Positions 5,933 to 5,943 of a DNA stretch of 5,943 nt are shown piece by piece. The stretch is taken from positions 1 through 5,943 of the forward strand of contig LSCM01000090.1 of the NCBI GenBank assembly GCA_001577185.1, in the 5' to 3' direction. The position numbers and the translations under genes are program-made. Source of the stretch: Cloacimonetes bacterium TCS62 (GTDB lineage Bacteria > Cloacimonadota > Cloacimonadia > Cloacimonadales > TCS61). The notes beneath the pieces were generated by a model. That model had not been told where the DNA came from. It did not search any database and saw only the letters and a list, made by a program, of their open reading frames with translations. The first letter of the stretch is position 1; each line of letters starts with the position of its first letter.

Positions 5933-5943
5933 CTTTTTTAAAG

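Noticed and set aside
1..5943. CRISPR arrays, tRNA or rRNA genes, insertion sequences, intrinsic terminators
   Set aside because: Nothing of this kind is seen: no spaced direct repeats, no clover-leaf segment, no transposase, and no stem followed by a T-run on the coding strand.

Overview
The window is about 34% GC and codes throughout on the minus strand, so it reads from high to low coordinates. It holds eight genes packed almost end to end. The order is an envelope lipoprotein, acpS (holo-ACP synthase), an alpha-oxoamine synthase (KBL/BioF-like), rsmI (16S rRNA ribose methyltransferase), ybaB/ebfC (nucleoid-associated protein), recR (recombination mediator), a secreted alpha/beta hydrolase, and an Ig-like (Big_5-type) lipoprotein cut off by the left edge. 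The chromosomal housekeeping set, the two lipoproteins, and the C-terminal FlgD/T9SS-like 'FPNP...' module suggest a Gram-negative bacterium of the wider FCB assemblage (Cloacimonadota, Marinimicrobia, Ignavibacteria or Bacteroidota relatives). This placement is inferred from domain style, not from a marker-gene comparison.

Right part (about 4784-5943): a lipoprotein with an Ig-like domain and a C-terminal FlgD-like domain abuts acpS directly, with no base between stop and start. Centre (3495-4783): after a 62-base gap with a small hairpin comes the PLP enzyme, which has visibly higher GC than its neighbours and the best ribosome binding site. Left centre (1634-3477): rsmI, ybaB and recR form an information-processing block. 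ybaB-recR is a classic bacterial pair, although the usual dnaX partner is not adjacent here. Left (1-1634): recR, the hydrolase and the Big_5 lipoprotein are chained by overlaps of 1 and 4 bases, which suggests translational coupling of two exported proteins to a DNA-repair gene.

No convincing promoter, terminator, RNA gene, mobile element or CRISPR array is visible, so the window looks like the interior of one long transcription unit. There is no clear sign of a wholly new system. The points most worth a second look are the exported pair coupled to recR, the uncertain substrate of the alpha-oxoamine synthase beside acpS, the domain mix of the first lipoprotein, and a roughly twofold excess of GATC sites.
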